From Gammaproteobacteria bacterium (GTDB lineage Bacteria > Pseudomonadota > Gammaproteobacteria > Burkholderiales > Rhodocyclaceae): a stretch of DNA of 64,000 nucleotides. The position numbers and the translations under genes are program-made. Every line of letters starts with the position of its first letter. The stretch's first letter is position 1. Positions 20,376 through 28,320 of this stretch are shown here, piece after piece. The notes under the pieces are model-generated. The model was not told where the DNA came from. It worked only from the letters and a program-made list of their open reading frames with translations, and searched no databases. The stretch lies in contig JAHJEO010000010.1 in the NCBI GenBank assembly GCA_018825305.1, positions 124,001 through 188,000 of the forward strand, in the 5' to 3' direction.

Positions 20376-22151
20376 ATGTCCTTCGACCCGAAATCCCATC
20401 TCTCCGAACTGCTGCGCGCGGCCCTGGCCAGCGTGGCGCCGGCGCAAACAGTCGCCGACATCGTCATCGAGCGTCCGCGCGATCCTTCGCACGGCGACTT
20501 CGCCAGCAACCTGGCGCTGCAGCTCGCCCGCGAACTCAAGGCCAATCCGCGCCAGATCGCCGAGCGACTGGTCCGTGAACTGCCGGGTTCCGGCTGGGTG
20601 GACAAGGCCGAGGTCGCCGGGGCCGGCTTCATCAACTTTCGCCTCGCCGCCGCCGCCAAGACCCAGGTGGTGAAAGAGGTGCTGGCGCGCGGCCCCGACT
20701 ACGGCAAGCGTGCGCCGGCCGGCAAGCGGCCGAAAGTGCAGGTCGAGTTCGTCTCGGCCAATCCGACCGGCCCGCTGCACGTCGGCCACGGCCGCGGCGC
20801 GGCTTACGGTGCCAGCCTGGCCTGTCTGCTGACCTACGCCGGCAACGACGTTACGCGCGAGTTCTACGTGAACGACGCCGGCCGCCAGATGGACATCCTC
20901 GCGGTGTCGACCTGGCTGCGCTATCTCGACCTGCATGGCGAGAAGGTGCCGTTCCCGCCCAATGCCTACCAGGGCGCCTACGTCGGGGAGATGGCGGAGC
21001 AGATCCGCGGCGCCCACGGCGAGCGCTACGTGCACCCGGCTGCTGCCGTGCTGGCCTGCGTGCCGCCGGCACCACTGCGGCGCGCTGACGGCGACTACGA
21101 CAAGGCAGAAAAGGCGCAGCTCGAGGCGCACCTCGACGGACTCATCGCCGCCGGCAAGGACCTGCTCGGCGAGGAATGGCACTACGTGCACCAGCACGCG
21201 CTGTCCGAGCAGCTCGCCGACAGCCGCGAGGACCTCGAGGAATACGGCGTGCATTTCGATTGCTGGTTCTCGGAGCGCAGCCTGTTCGACACCGGCATGG
21301 TGGGGAAGGCCGTGGCCGAACTCGAAAAGCGCGGCCACATCTACGTCCAGGACGGCGCCAAGTGGTTCCGTTCGACCGACTTCGGCGACGAGAAGGACCG
21401 CGTCGTCCAGCGCGACAACGGCCTCTACACCTACTTCGCCTCCGACATCGCCTACCACGCCAACAAGTTCGAGCGCGGCTTCGACAAGGTCGTCGACGTC
21501 TGGGGCGCCGACCACCACGGCTACATTCCGCGCGTCAAGGGTGCGCTGGCGGCGCTGGGACTGCCGGTGGAGCGGCTCGACGTCACGCTGGTGCAGTTCG
21601 TCAGCCTCTTCCGCGGCACCGAGCGCGTCTCGATGTCGACGCGCGCCGGTTCCTATGTGACCCTGCGCGAACTGCGCGACGAGGTCGGCAACGACGCCTG
21701 CCGCTTTTTCTACATGCTGCGCAAGCAGGACCAGGCGCTCGATTTCGACCTCGACCTGGCCAAGTCGCAGTCCAACGACAACCCGGTGTATTACGTCCAG
21801 TACGCCCACGCCCGCGTCTGTTCGGTGCTGCAGCAGTGGGACGGCGAGGTGAAGTCGCTGGGCGATGCCGATCTCGCGCCCCTGGCAAGCGAGCGCGAAC
21901 TGGCGCTGTGTGCGCGGCTCGCCGAGTTTCCGGAGACCATCGAGGCCGCCGCGCGCGATTACGCGCCGCACGCCGTTGCTTTCTATCTGCGCGAGCTCGC
22001 CGCCGACTTCCACGCCTGGTACAACGCCGAGCGCGTGCTGGTCGATGACGCCGCGCAAAAGCAGGCGCGACTGGCGCTGGCCGTGGCCGTGCGCCGCGTC
22101 ATTGCCAATGGCCTGCACATCCTCGGCGTCGCCGCACCGGAGCACATGTAA
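20376..22151 (+). CDS. argS: Arginine--tRNA ligase
   Basis: This 591-residue class I synthetase attaches arginine to tRNA-Arg. The HIGH-type motif is HVGHGRG after VSANPTGPL (near residue 137). The second ATP-binding motif is degenerate (VSMSTRAG near 424), as in many bacterial ArgS. The N-terminal Arg-specific tRNA-binding domain (HGDFASNLALQLAREL) and the C-terminal anticodon domain are complete. The ATG at 20376 gives the family N-terminus (MSFDPKSHLSELL). The frame is open 22 codons upstream but that part is unlike ArgS. The stop codon lies directly before a repeat and the SPOR gene. Confidence 0.97.
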   Translation: MSFDPKSHLSELLRAALASVAPAQTVADIVIERPRDPSHGDFASNLALQLARELKANPRQIAERLVRELPGSGWVDKAEVAGAGFINFRLAAAAKTQVVKEVLARGPDYGKRAPAGKRPKVQVEFVSANPTGPLHVGHGRGAAYGASLACLLTYAGNDVTREFYVNDAGRQMDILAVSTWLRYLDLHGEKVPFPPNAYQGAYVGEMAEQIRGAHGERYVHPAAAVLACVPPAPLRRADGDYDKAEKAQLEAHLDGLIAAGKDLLGEEWHYVHQHALSEQLADSREDLEEYGVHFDCWFSERSLFDTGMVGKAVAELEKRGHIYVQDGAKWFRSTDFGDEKDRVVQRDNGLYTYFASDIAYHANKFERGFDKVVDVWGADHHGYIPRVKGALAALGLPVERLDVTLVQFVSLFRGTERVSMSTRAGSYVTLRELRDEVGNDACRFFYMLRKQDQALDFDLDLAKSQSNDNPVYYVQYAHARVCSVLQQWDGEVKSLGDADLAPLASERELALCARLAEFPETIEAAARDYAPHAVAFYLRELAADFHAWYNAERVLVDDAAQKQARLALAVAVRRVIANGLHILGVAAPEHM

Positions 22152-22163
22152 TGAAACGCCCGA

Positions 22164-22308
22164 CCTCCCCCAGCCCCTCCTTCGCAGGAGGGGAGACTTC
22201 CGGCTCGCTGCGCTCGTCGATTACGGGGAGCCTCGAAGAAATGTCGGAGCGGATGCCGCCTTCGGCGGCGTGCCGCCTTTCCTTGGGACGGCCCGGCGGA
22301 AAGGCTAC
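22164..22308 (+). repeat. Roughly 145-base dispersed repeat, copy 1 (between argS and the SPOR gene)
   Basis: It begins with a small hairpin (CTCCCCCAGCCCCTCC against GGAGGGG), continues with a CTCGCTGCGCTCG segment and TTACGGGGAG, and ends with CCTTGGGACGGCCCGGCGG plus AAAGGCT. The same landmarks in the same order occur at 23585-23731. In both places the element ends a few bases before the next start codon. Confidence 0.6.
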
Positions 22309-22309
22309 C

Positions 22310-22933
22310 GTGGCGAAAAGTCGGCGCTGGCAGCACGGCGGCATGATCCTCGGGCTGTTCATCGGCCTGGTCATCGGCGTCGGCATCGCCTTCGGTGTGG
22401 TGTGGTACCTCAACAAGACGCCGCTGCCTTTCCAGGACAAGGCGCCGCGCGCCGAGCGCCACGAACCCGATGGCACTGCGCCGGGTACGACCAGGGAACC
22501 GCAGCCGTTGCCCGGCAAGCCCGGCGACAAGGTCGGCGAAAAACCGCGCTTCGAGTTCTACAAGATTCTGCCGGGCGACCAGCAGGCCACGCCGCAGGGC
22601 GCCGTGCCGGCCCCGGCAAGCCCGGCGACTCCCGCCGCGCCGGCGCCAGTCGCGGAAAAGCCCGCCGCACCGGCAGCGCTCGGCGCACCGGCCGAACTGC
22701 TCTACCTGCAGGCCGGCGCTTTCCAGAAACCGCAGGATGCCGACAACCTCAAGGCCAAGCTGTCCCTGCTTGGCCTCGAAGTCGGCGTGCAGGAAGTGAC
22801 CGTGCCGGAGAAAGGCACCATGCACCGCGTGCGCGCCGGTCCCTTCGCCAGCCTCGATGAAATGAACCGAGTGCGCAACCAGCTGTCACAGAACGGTGTC
22901 CAGGCCACGCTGGTCAAGGTCCGACCCCAATAA
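22310..22933 (+). CDS. SPOR-domain membrane protein
   Basis: One membrane segment (MILGLFIGLVIGVGIAFGVVWYL, residues 12-34) is followed by a Pro/Ala-rich linker and a C-terminal SPOR domain from about residue 130 (LYLQAGAFQKPQDADNLKAKL, then HRVRAGPFASLDEMNRVRNQL). SPOR domains bind denuded peptidoglycan at the division site. The gene lies between argS and dsbA, a frequent order in betaproteobacteria. The frame is open back to an ATG at 22151, but those codons are the inserted repeat at 22164-22308. The GTG at 22310, behind GGAAAGG, gives 208 residues and is preferred; ATG 22343 is also possible. Confidence 0.85.
   Translation: MAKSRRWQHGGMILGLFIGLVIGVGIAFGVVWYLNKTPLPFQDKAPRAERHEPDGTAPGTTREPQPLPGKPGDKVGEKPRFEFYKILPGDQQATPQGAVPAPASPATPAAPAPVAEKPAAPAALGAPAELLYLQAGAFQKPQDADNLKAKLSLLGLEVGVQEVTVPEKGTMHRVRAGPFASLDEMNRVRNQLSQNGVQATLVKVRPQ
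22316..22340 (+). repeat. Dispersed 24-base repeat, forward copy inside the SPOR gene
   Basis: The A-run plus GTCGGCGCTGGCAGCACGGCG has one mismatch to the consensus core. It codes for KSRRWQHG directly before the membrane segment, so the repeat supplies the basic cytoplasmic N-terminus. Confidence 0.7.
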
Positions 22934-22950
22934 ATTTGAAGGAGAAATGC

Positions 22951-23577
22951 ATGTTGCGCATCAAGACGCTGTTGTCGCTGGTTTTCATGTTGTTCGCCTT
23001 GTCGGCTGGCGCCGCCGAGCTCAAGGAAGGGCGCGATTACGCCAATATCGTCCCGCCGGCGCCTACCGACGCCAAGGGCAAGGTCGAGGTCACCGAGTTC
23101 TTTTCCTACATGTGCCCGCACTGCTTCGAGTTCGAGCCGGCGTTGAGCAAATGGGTCAAGGGCGGCATGGCCAAGGACGTCGCCTTCCGCCGCGTTCCCG
23201 TGGTGTTCCGCGACAGCTGGGCGCCGACGGCGAAGATCTATTACACGCTGGAAGTCCTCGGCGAAATCGAGCGCATGCATCTCGAGGTGTTCGAGGCCAT
23301 GCACGTCGAGCGCATCGACCTCAACAACGAGAAGGCGCTGGAGGCATGGATCGGCAAGAAGGGTCTGGATACCAAGAAGTTCATGGATACCTATCGCTCC
23401 TTCACGGTGCAAAGCCAGGTGCAGCGCGCCAAGCAGCTGACGGCAGCGCATGGCATCCAGGGCGTGCCGGCGATGGCCGTCGACGGCAAGTACCGCAGCT
23501 CCAGCACCTTCAACGGCACCTACGAGGAGCTGCTCAAGGTCATCGACGGGCTGGTTGCGAAATCGCGCAAGAAGTAG
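22951..23577 (+). CDS. dsbA: Thiol:disulfide interchange protein DsbA
   Basis: This 208-residue periplasmic oxidase introduces disulfide bonds into exported proteins. It has a signal peptide (LLSLVFMLFALSAGAA), the DsbA active site C55-P-H-C58 in FFSYMCPHCFEFEP, and the cis-proline loop GVPAMAVDG near residue 171. The length is standard. The ATG at 22951 follows GAAGGAG at ideal spacing; an in-frame codon five residues upstream has no such signal. It starts 17 bases after the SPOR gene and is probably co-transcribed. Confidence 0.94.
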   Translation: MLRIKTLLSLVFMLFALSAGAAELKEGRDYANIVPPAPTDAKGKVEVTEFFSYMCPHCFEFEPALSKWVKGGMAKDVAFRRVPVVFRDSWAPTAKIYYTLEVLGEIERMHLEVFEAMHVERIDLNNEKALEAWIGKKGLDTKKFMDTYRSFTVQSQVQRAKQLTAAHGIQGVPAMAVDGKYRSSSTFNGTYEELLKVIDGLVAKSRKK

Positions 23578-23584
23578 GTAACCA

Positions 23585-23731
23585 TCCCCCAGCCCCCTTC
23601 CCTGGAAGGGGATGTTGCTTGTTCGCTACGCTCGCGTGTTACGGGGAGCGTTGTAGTTTCGGTCGATAGCGTCGCGCGTTCCACGCGCTCCGGTTAGTGC
23701 CTCGCCTTGGGATGGCCCGGCGGCGAGGCTG
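23585..23731 (+). repeat. Roughly 145-base dispersed repeat, copy 2 (between dsbA and the SDR gene)
   Basis: It shares with 22164-22308 a CCCCCAGCCCC hairpin start (paired with GGAAGGGG), a TTCGCTACGCTCG segment, TTACGGGGAGC and the end CGCCTTGGGATGGCCCGGCGG plus GAGGCT. The middle part is diverged. It ends 5 bases before the ATG of the next gene. Confidence 0.6.
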
Positions 23732-23736
23732 GTTTG

Positions 23737-24516
23737 ATGGGGGTTGAATTGCTGCAGCGCGTCTTCATTACAGGCGCCTCGTCGGGCATCGGCGCCGCGC
23801 TGGCTCGCCACTATGCGGCGCGTGGTGCCACGCTCGGCCTGTTGTCGCGGCGCGGGGACGTTCTCAACGACCTCGCGGCATCGCTTCCGGGGAGCCACCA
23901 CATCTACGCTGTCGATGTCGCCGATGCCGGCGCACTGCTGGTGGCGGGGCAGGACTTCATCGCCCGCGCGGGACTGCCCGACATCGTCATCGCCAACGCA
24001 GGCATCTCGGTCGGCACGCTCACCGGCGAGCGCGAGGACCTGCCGGCCTTCCGCCGCGTCTTCGAGACCAACGTGCTGGGCATGGTGCACACCTTCCATC
24101 CCTTCCTCGACGCCATGCGGCAGGCCGGCGCCGGCCGGCTGGTCGGCATCGCCTCGGTCGCCGGCATTCGCGGGCTGCCGGGCGCGGGCGCCTATTCGGC
24201 CTCGAAGGCGGCGGCCATCGCCTATCTCGAAAGCCTGCGCGTCGAGCTGCGCGGCAGCGGCGTGAGCGTGACCACGCTGGCGCCCGGCTACATTGAAACG
24301 CCGATGACGGCCGTCAATCCCTATGCCATGCCCTTCCTGCTGCCGGCGGACGAGGCGGCCCGACGCTTCGCCCGCGCCATCGATGCGGGAACGAGTTACG
24401 CGGTGATTCCGTGGCAGATGGCCTTCGTCGCCAAGCTGCTGCGGCTGCTGCCCAATCCCGTCTTCGATGCCTTCTTCGCCCGGGCCACGCGCAAGCCGCG
24501 CGGGCTCGGCCTATGA
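23737..24516 (+). CDS. Short-chain dehydrogenase/reductase
   Basis: This 259-residue classical SDR has the cofactor loop TGASSGIG at residues 11-18, the NAG strand motif (VIANAGIS) and the catalytic YSASK (Y153, K157) with the preceding Ser in GIASVAG. It is an NAD(P)H-dependent oxidoreductase of unknown substrate, probably membrane-near because of its hydrophobic C-terminal segment. The ATG at 23737 lies directly after a repeat element. The last 6 bases overlap the convergent gene at 24511. Confidence 0.9.
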   Translation: MGVELLQRVFITGASSGIGAALARHYAARGATLGLLSRRGDVLNDLAASLPGSHHIYAVDVADAGALLVAGQDFIARAGLPDIVIANAGISVGTLTGEREDLPAFRRVFETNVLGMVHTFHPFLDAMRQAGAGRLVGIASVAGIRGLPGAGAYSASKAAAIAYLESLRVELRGSGVSVTTLAPGYIETPMTAVNPYAMPFLLPADEAARRFARAIDAGTSYAVIPWQMAFVAKLLRLLPNPVFDAFFARATRKPRGLGL

Positions 24517-25152
24517 GGCCACGCGCAAGACCGCGATTGCCGCCAGAAATACGGCGAACTCGAGCGCGCTGACCCAGACGATCAGTCGCACGATGCGGCG
24601 GCTGCGCGGCGGCATGCCGAGCATGAAGCGCTCGTTCCACCAGCGCCACAGCGGAAACAGGAGGGGCAGCCGGCCCCAGCGCCTGCGGGCGAGCAGATGG
24701 CGCCGCAGTGCCGCCACCCATGGCACCAGGCTCTTGTCGACGTCGGCGACGCGCGGGTCGGCCGGGTCCTCGATGCGGGGATAGCGTTCGGTCACGACAA
24801 GACGGGCGCCGCCATCCGTCGCCTCGACACCGAACTCCGTCGCCTGCTTGAGGCCGCTTTCGTAGTGCAGTGCGATGCTGCGTGCGGCCGGCACAATCTC
24901 GACCCAGGCCGCCACGGCGACCTGGCGATCGTTGCTGTCATTGTGGGCGACGAAGCGCATGCCCTCGTCCAGCGGCAGCCAGCGTTCGATGGCGAGGTGG
25001 GGATTGAGGCGGAACAGCCGTTCGATGTCGTGCAGGAAATCGAACAGTTCCCCCGCCGTCAGCGGCAGTTCGGTCTCGGCACGCGCCACGTCGCCGGGAG
25101 CTTGCCCGGCCGGAATGCCGCCTTCCGCGTCGTGGGCTTCGTTTGGTTCCAC
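24511..25152 (-). CDS. SRPBCC-like protein with C-terminal membrane anchor (hypothetical)
   Basis: This 213-residue protein has an acidic N-terminus, then a region resembling the START/polyketide-cyclase (SRPBCC) fold (LTAGELFDFLHDIERLFRLNPHLAIERW near residues 31-58, later LVVTERYPRIEDP). The last 30 residues form a membrane helix (IVRLIVWVSALEFAVFLAAIAVL) after a basic stretch. No catalytic motif is visible. It may bind a hydrophobic ligand at the inner membrane. It is 6 bases downstream of the Usp gene on the same strand and probably shares its transcript. Confidence 0.65.
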   Translation of the reverse strand: MEPNEAHDAEGGIPAGQAPGDVARAETELPLTAGELFDFLHDIERLFRLNPHLAIERWLPLDEGMRFVAHNDSNDRQVAVAAWVEIVPAARSIALHYESGLKQATEFGVEATDGGARLVVTERYPRIEDPADPRVADVDKSLVPWVAALRRHLLARRRWGRLPLLFPLWRWWNERFMLGMPPRSRRIVRLIVWVSALEFAVFLAAIAVLRVAS

Positions 25153-25158
25153 GTCGGG

Positions 25159-25623
25159 TCAGGTACGTGGTGCAACCAGCAGCGGACACCTGAGGCCGCG
25201 CACCAGCTTTTCCATTTCCATGCGCGAGCGCAGGCCTTCCTCGCCCTTTCTCCGTGGCGGGCCGATGACGACGAGATCGGCGCCGGTCTCGGCGGCGACG
25301 GCCAGCACGACCTCCGCCGGGTCGCCCAGTCGCATCACCGCCTCGAAGGCTATGCCGCGTTCCTTGCAGCGGGCCTCGACGCCGGCCAGCTCGCGCCTGG
25401 CGTCGTTCTCGAGCATGTTCTCGACGTAGTCGCCGAAGGCGTCGCGGGTCGAGGCGTTGTTGAGCCAGTCGTCGCCCTGCATGCCGGCCCACAATTCGGG
25501 CACGACCAGGCAATGGACGAGAGTGGTGACGCCGGGCACGGCGACTTCGAGGGCATAAGCGGCGGCAGCCTGGGCGCCGAGGGTGCCGTGATGGCAGAGC
25601 AGAAGTTTTAGTGGTGGTGTCAT
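25159..25623 (-). CDS. Universal stress protein (UspA family)
   Basis: This 154-residue protein fits a single Usp domain: LKLLLCHHGTLGAQAAAAYAL at the start, GDPAEVVLAVAAETGADLVVIGPP near residues 101-122 and PLLVAP at the end. The usual G-X2-G-X9-G-S/T ATP-binding signature is degenerate here (GPPRRKGEEGLRSR), so ATP binding is doubtful. A terminator upstream (25635-25670) separates it from the YeiH unit, so it should have its own promoter or rely on read-through. It probably forms an operon with the SRPBCC-like gene. Confidence 0.82.
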   Translation of the reverse strand: MTPPLKLLLCHHGTLGAQAAAAYALEVAVPGVTTLVHCLVVPELWAGMQGDDWLNNASTRDAFGDYVENMLENDARRELAGVEARCKERGIAFEAVMRLGDPAEVVLAVAAETGADLVVIGPPRRKGEEGLRSRMEMEKLVRGLRCPLLVAPRT

Positions 25624-25634
25624 ATCCGGAAATG

Positions 25635-25670
25635 AAAAGTCCCGCCGCCGCGGTTGCGGACGGGCGGGAC
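25635..25670 (-). terminator. Rho-independent terminator after the YeiH unit
   Basis: On the minus strand GTCCCGCC (25670-25663) pairs with GGCGGGAC (25646-25639) around a loop with inner pairing, followed by TTTTCATTT. It lies 22 bases past the stop of the 42-residue membrane peptide gene. Confidence 0.7.
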
Positions 25671-25691
25671 GGTTAGTCTAGGTCAGATCGT

Positions 25692-25820
25692 TCAGCGGCC
25701 GATGATCAGGACGATGCCGAGGGCGATGAGCAGCGCGAAGACCAGTGCGCCGATGTCTTCCTTGCGATCGCTGACGAAGATCGACAGGTTGGTGCCGCGT
25801 TCGAATTTGTTTTCGGACAT
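25692..25820 (-). CDS. Small membrane peptide, 42 residues
   Basis: The product has a charged N-terminal half (SENKFERGTNLSIFVSDRKED) and one membrane helix (IGALVFALLIALGIVLIIG). The ATG at 25820 follows GGGGAGA at good spacing. It starts 17 bases after the YeiH-type transporter gene and before a terminator, so it is the last gene of that operon. It may be an accessory subunit or regulator of the transporter; that is inference from position only. Confidence 0.75.
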   Translation of the reverse strand: MSENKFERGTNLSIFVSDRKEDIGALVFALLIALGIVLIIGR

Positions 25821-25837
25821 GATTTTCTCCCCGGTTT

Positions 25838-27592
25838 TCAGATGAACTCTTTGACGAACAGCAGCACCACGATCAGCGAACCGAGCGCCTTGCCCGTGCC
25901 GACGATGCCGCCGATGATCAGCGGTTTGCCGCCGGCCTGCTTCAGCGCCGCCATGGTGATCTGCATGCCCAGGCCGATCAGGCCGAAGGAGAACAGCCAG
26001 GCCAGCCAGTCGCGGAAGGCCGAAATGGCCTTGGAACTGTGCCACGCCGCCTTGCTGGCCTTCTCGATCGCACTCTTGGCGACGGCGTCGAGCCCTTCCA
26101 GCTTGGCGGTGGCCGAGAGCAGGCTGTCCTGGTCGCGCGTCGTCATCTTTTTGTTGGCGATGAGGTCGGCCAGCGCCTTGTGGGCATCCTCCGGCGTGGC
26201 CTTGTGCTTGCCGATGACGATCGCCTTGGCGACGAAGTGATCCTGCAGCGCCTTGGCGCCGTCGGCTTCCTTGAGTCGCGCCAGCTCGCCCTCGATGGCG
26301 CGGGTTTCCTTGCCCTTGAGCTGCTTGTCTTCCTTGATCTGCTCGGCGCTGAAATACTTGCCCTGATAGTGGCCGGCGGGGGTGAATGCGCCCAGCGTCG
26401 AAAGGATGAACAGCAGGATGAAGCCGATCACGAACAGCGGGAACTTGGCGATCAGCACCTTGCCCAGATCGACCTTCTCGGCACTCTCTTCATGCTTGAC
26501 GTACCAGGCGGCGAGCCAGAGCACGATGATGGGCAGGAACAGCACGCGGGTGATGTTGAAGATCTCGGCGACCTTCAGCGTCTCGATGCCGTGGGGGTCG
26601 AAGGCCAGCGCCGCGCCGGCGACCTGCGCCGAGTTGAGGATGCCGGTGCCGGCCCAGGCGCCGAACTGCACCGGCCCCATGTTGAAGAGGTGGCCGATGG
26701 TGGGGAAGATGAACATGCAGCCGACGCCCCAGATCAGGATGGTGCCGATGGTGTAGGCGATCTCACCGGCCTTGGCGTTGACCACCGGCGAGGCCGCCAC
26801 CGTGGCGGAGACGCCGCACACGCCCATGCCGGCCGAGAGCACCGCCGTCATCGAGTTGCCGGCCTGCATGCGCTTGCCCATGATCAGCACGACCCAGACC
26901 GAGCCGAGCACGAAGATGCCGATCATCACCACCGACAGGCCGCCGAGCTGCGCCAGCTCGGTGGCGCTGTAGAGCGCGCCGAGCAGGATCACGCCGGTCT
27001 TGAGGAAAAAGCGCGCCGTGCGTACGCCGTTGGCGGCCCAGGCGGGGATCTTGAAGACGTTGACGATGACGATGCCGATGACGATGCCCAGCACCACGTA
27101 GTTGAGGTTGAATATCTTGGCGAAGTCGAAGCCGAGGGTGTCCTGTGCGGCCTTGCCCCAGTTGCCGAACATCGGATCGAGACCCCAGCGCACGATGAAG
27201 GCGATCGACAGGATGAAGGCCATGCCGGGGAATATCGACAGGTAGTAGTCGAGGTTGCCCTCCTTGGGTTTCCACGCCATGATCAGCAGGCCAAGCAGGG
27301 TGGCGATGCCGCCGAAGATGTAGGCCAGTTGCGCCTGTTTGGCCTTGGCGTCGTCGAACTTCGACTTCGGCATCTTCATCTCGGGCGCAGGCTTGCCTTC
27401 GGTCTGGGCCATTTCGGTGGCGACGCGCAGTTCTGCGTCGTACTTTTCCTTGACCTTCATGTGGTCGGAATAAGCGCTCTTCTGCAGCCACTTCTGCGTG
27501 CCGTCGATGCTGCCGCTGGCGTTGAGCCAGCCCCACAGCAGCATCATCACGCCGATGATCAGAAGTGCCGGCGATTTCTTCGTATAAACCAT
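25838..27592 (-). CDS. YeiH-type putative sulfate exporter family transporter with extra domains
   Basis: This 584-residue membrane protein contains the UPF0324/YeiH core of about ten helices (GVMMLLWGWLN at the start, then FFLKTGVILLGALYS, GMGVCGVSATVAASPVV and LGMQITMAALKQAGGKPLIIGG). E. coli YeiH has about 350 residues. The extra length comes from a charged region near residues 40-90 and a Lys/Glu-rich stretch of about 120 residues (near 420-540), which is probably soluble. Export of sulfur oxyanions has been proposed for the family but is poorly proven. The upstream periplasmic rhodanese fits a sulfur role. A GGAGGAG site precedes the ATG. Confidence 0.85.
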   Translation of the reverse strand: MVYTKKSPALLIIGVMMLLWGWLNASGSIDGTQKWLQKSAYSDHMKVKEKYDAELRVATEMAQTEGKPAPEMKMPKSKFDDAKAKQAQLAYIFGGIATLLGLLIMAWKPKEGNLDYYLSIFPGMAFILSIAFIVRWGLDPMFGNWGKAAQDTLGFDFAKIFNLNYVVLGIVIGIVIVNVFKIPAWAANGVRTARFFLKTGVILLGALYSATELAQLGGLSVVMIGIFVLGSVWVVLIMGKRMQAGNSMTAVLSAGMGVCGVSATVAASPVVNAKAGEIAYTIGTILIWGVGCMFIFPTIGHLFNMGPVQFGAWAGTGILNSAQVAGAALAFDPHGIETLKVAEIFNITRVLFLPIIVLWLAAWYVKHEESAEKVDLGKVLIAKFPLFVIGFILLFILSTLGAFTPAGHYQGKYFSAEQIKEDKQLKGKETRAIEGELARLKEADGAKALQDHFVAKAIVIGKHKATPEDAHKALADLIANKKMTTRDQDSLLSATAKLEGLDAVAKSAIEKASKAAWHSSKAISAFRDWLAWLFSFGLIGLGMQITMAALKQAGGKPLIIGGIVGTGKALGSLIVVLLFVKEFI

Positions 27593-27617
27593 GGGTGTCT
27601 CCTCCCCTGCCGTGCGA

Positions 27618-27650
27618 CAAAAAAACCAGAACCGCGGCGCGGCTCTGGTT
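27618..27650 (-). terminator. Rho-independent terminator after the rhodanese gene
   Basis: On the minus strand AACCAGAGCCGCG (27650-27638) pairs with CGCGGTTCTGGTT (27636-27624) with one mismatch, and a seven-T run follows. It lies between the rhodanese stop and the YeiH gene, so the transporter needs read-through or its own promoter. Confidence 0.85.
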
Positions 27651-27674
27651 GTCTAGACGCTTTATGCTTAAAAA

Positions 27675-28130
27675 TTATTCCATCGGCAGCTTGCGGGCCT
27701 TCCAGTCGGGAAAGCCGTTGCGGTACCAATGGACGTTCTTGTAGCCGGCCTTGGCCATAACCACGGCCGCCTTGTAGGATTTCCAGCAGGTGCCGGAGTT
27801 GCAGAAGACGACATAGTCCTTGTTCTTGTCGGCGATCTTGCCCATGTCGAACTTGTCGGCGGCCGGGTCGAAGCCGGCATCCTTGGCGCTCTTTTCCGGA
27901 TCGTATGGCACCGAGATCGCACCCTTGATGGTGCCGTCGGCGTACTCGTTGGCCTTGCGGGTGTCGATCAGTACGGCGCCCTTGCCCTGCAGCGCCTGCA
28001 CGGCGGCGGCTTCGACCAGCTTGACGCCGGCTGGAGCGGCGGTGGGGGTTTCCTGGGCCAGCACGAGGCCCGAGCCGGCCATCAGGCCGATGCCGGCGAC
28101 GGCGAGCAATGCACGTTTGAAAGCAATCAT
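27675..28130 (-). CDS. Exported rhodanese-like sulfurtransferase
   Basis: This 151-residue protein has a signal peptide (ALLAVAGIGLMAGSGLVLAQ) and one rhodanese domain. The domain signs are LIDTRKANEYADGTIKGAI near residues 54-72 and the active loop C110-N-S-G-T-C115 in VVFCNSGTCWKSY. With the catalytic cysteine present it can carry persulfide sulfur in the periplasm. A strong terminator separates it from the downstream YeiH-type transporter, but both may serve sulfur compound handling. Confidence 0.9.
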   Translation of the reverse strand: MIAFKRALLAVAGIGLMAGSGLVLAQETPTAAPAGVKLVEAAAVQALQGKGAVLIDTRKANEYADGTIKGAISVPYDPEKSAKDAGFDPAADKFDMGKIADKNKDYVVFCNSGTCWKSYKAAVVMAKAGYKNVHWYRNGFPDWKARKLPME

Positions 28131-28320
28131 CGAAAGTCTCCTTCGGTAGCGGGGGTTGAAGATCCGAGTCGGGAAATCGGATGTCGGGTATCTTAAATCC
28201 GTTTATCAGTCTATCGACAAAAATGTTGATCATGTCAAGCATCCACCTGCCGGCGCGCTGCTGATAAGATCACTTTCCGCCTGAACCGAACGCCTTGGTC
28301 CCCGAAAAGGAAGCTCCGCC

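Noticed and set aside
20076-22145. 689-codon open frame on the minus strand
   Set aside because: It is antisense to argS, which is unmistakable; no start signal or protein family.
26039-27760. 573-codon plus-strand frame opposite the YeiH-type gene
   Set aside because: Its composition is His/Asp/Gly-rich shadow sequence, whereas the minus strand codes for a clear membrane protein with a good ribosome site.
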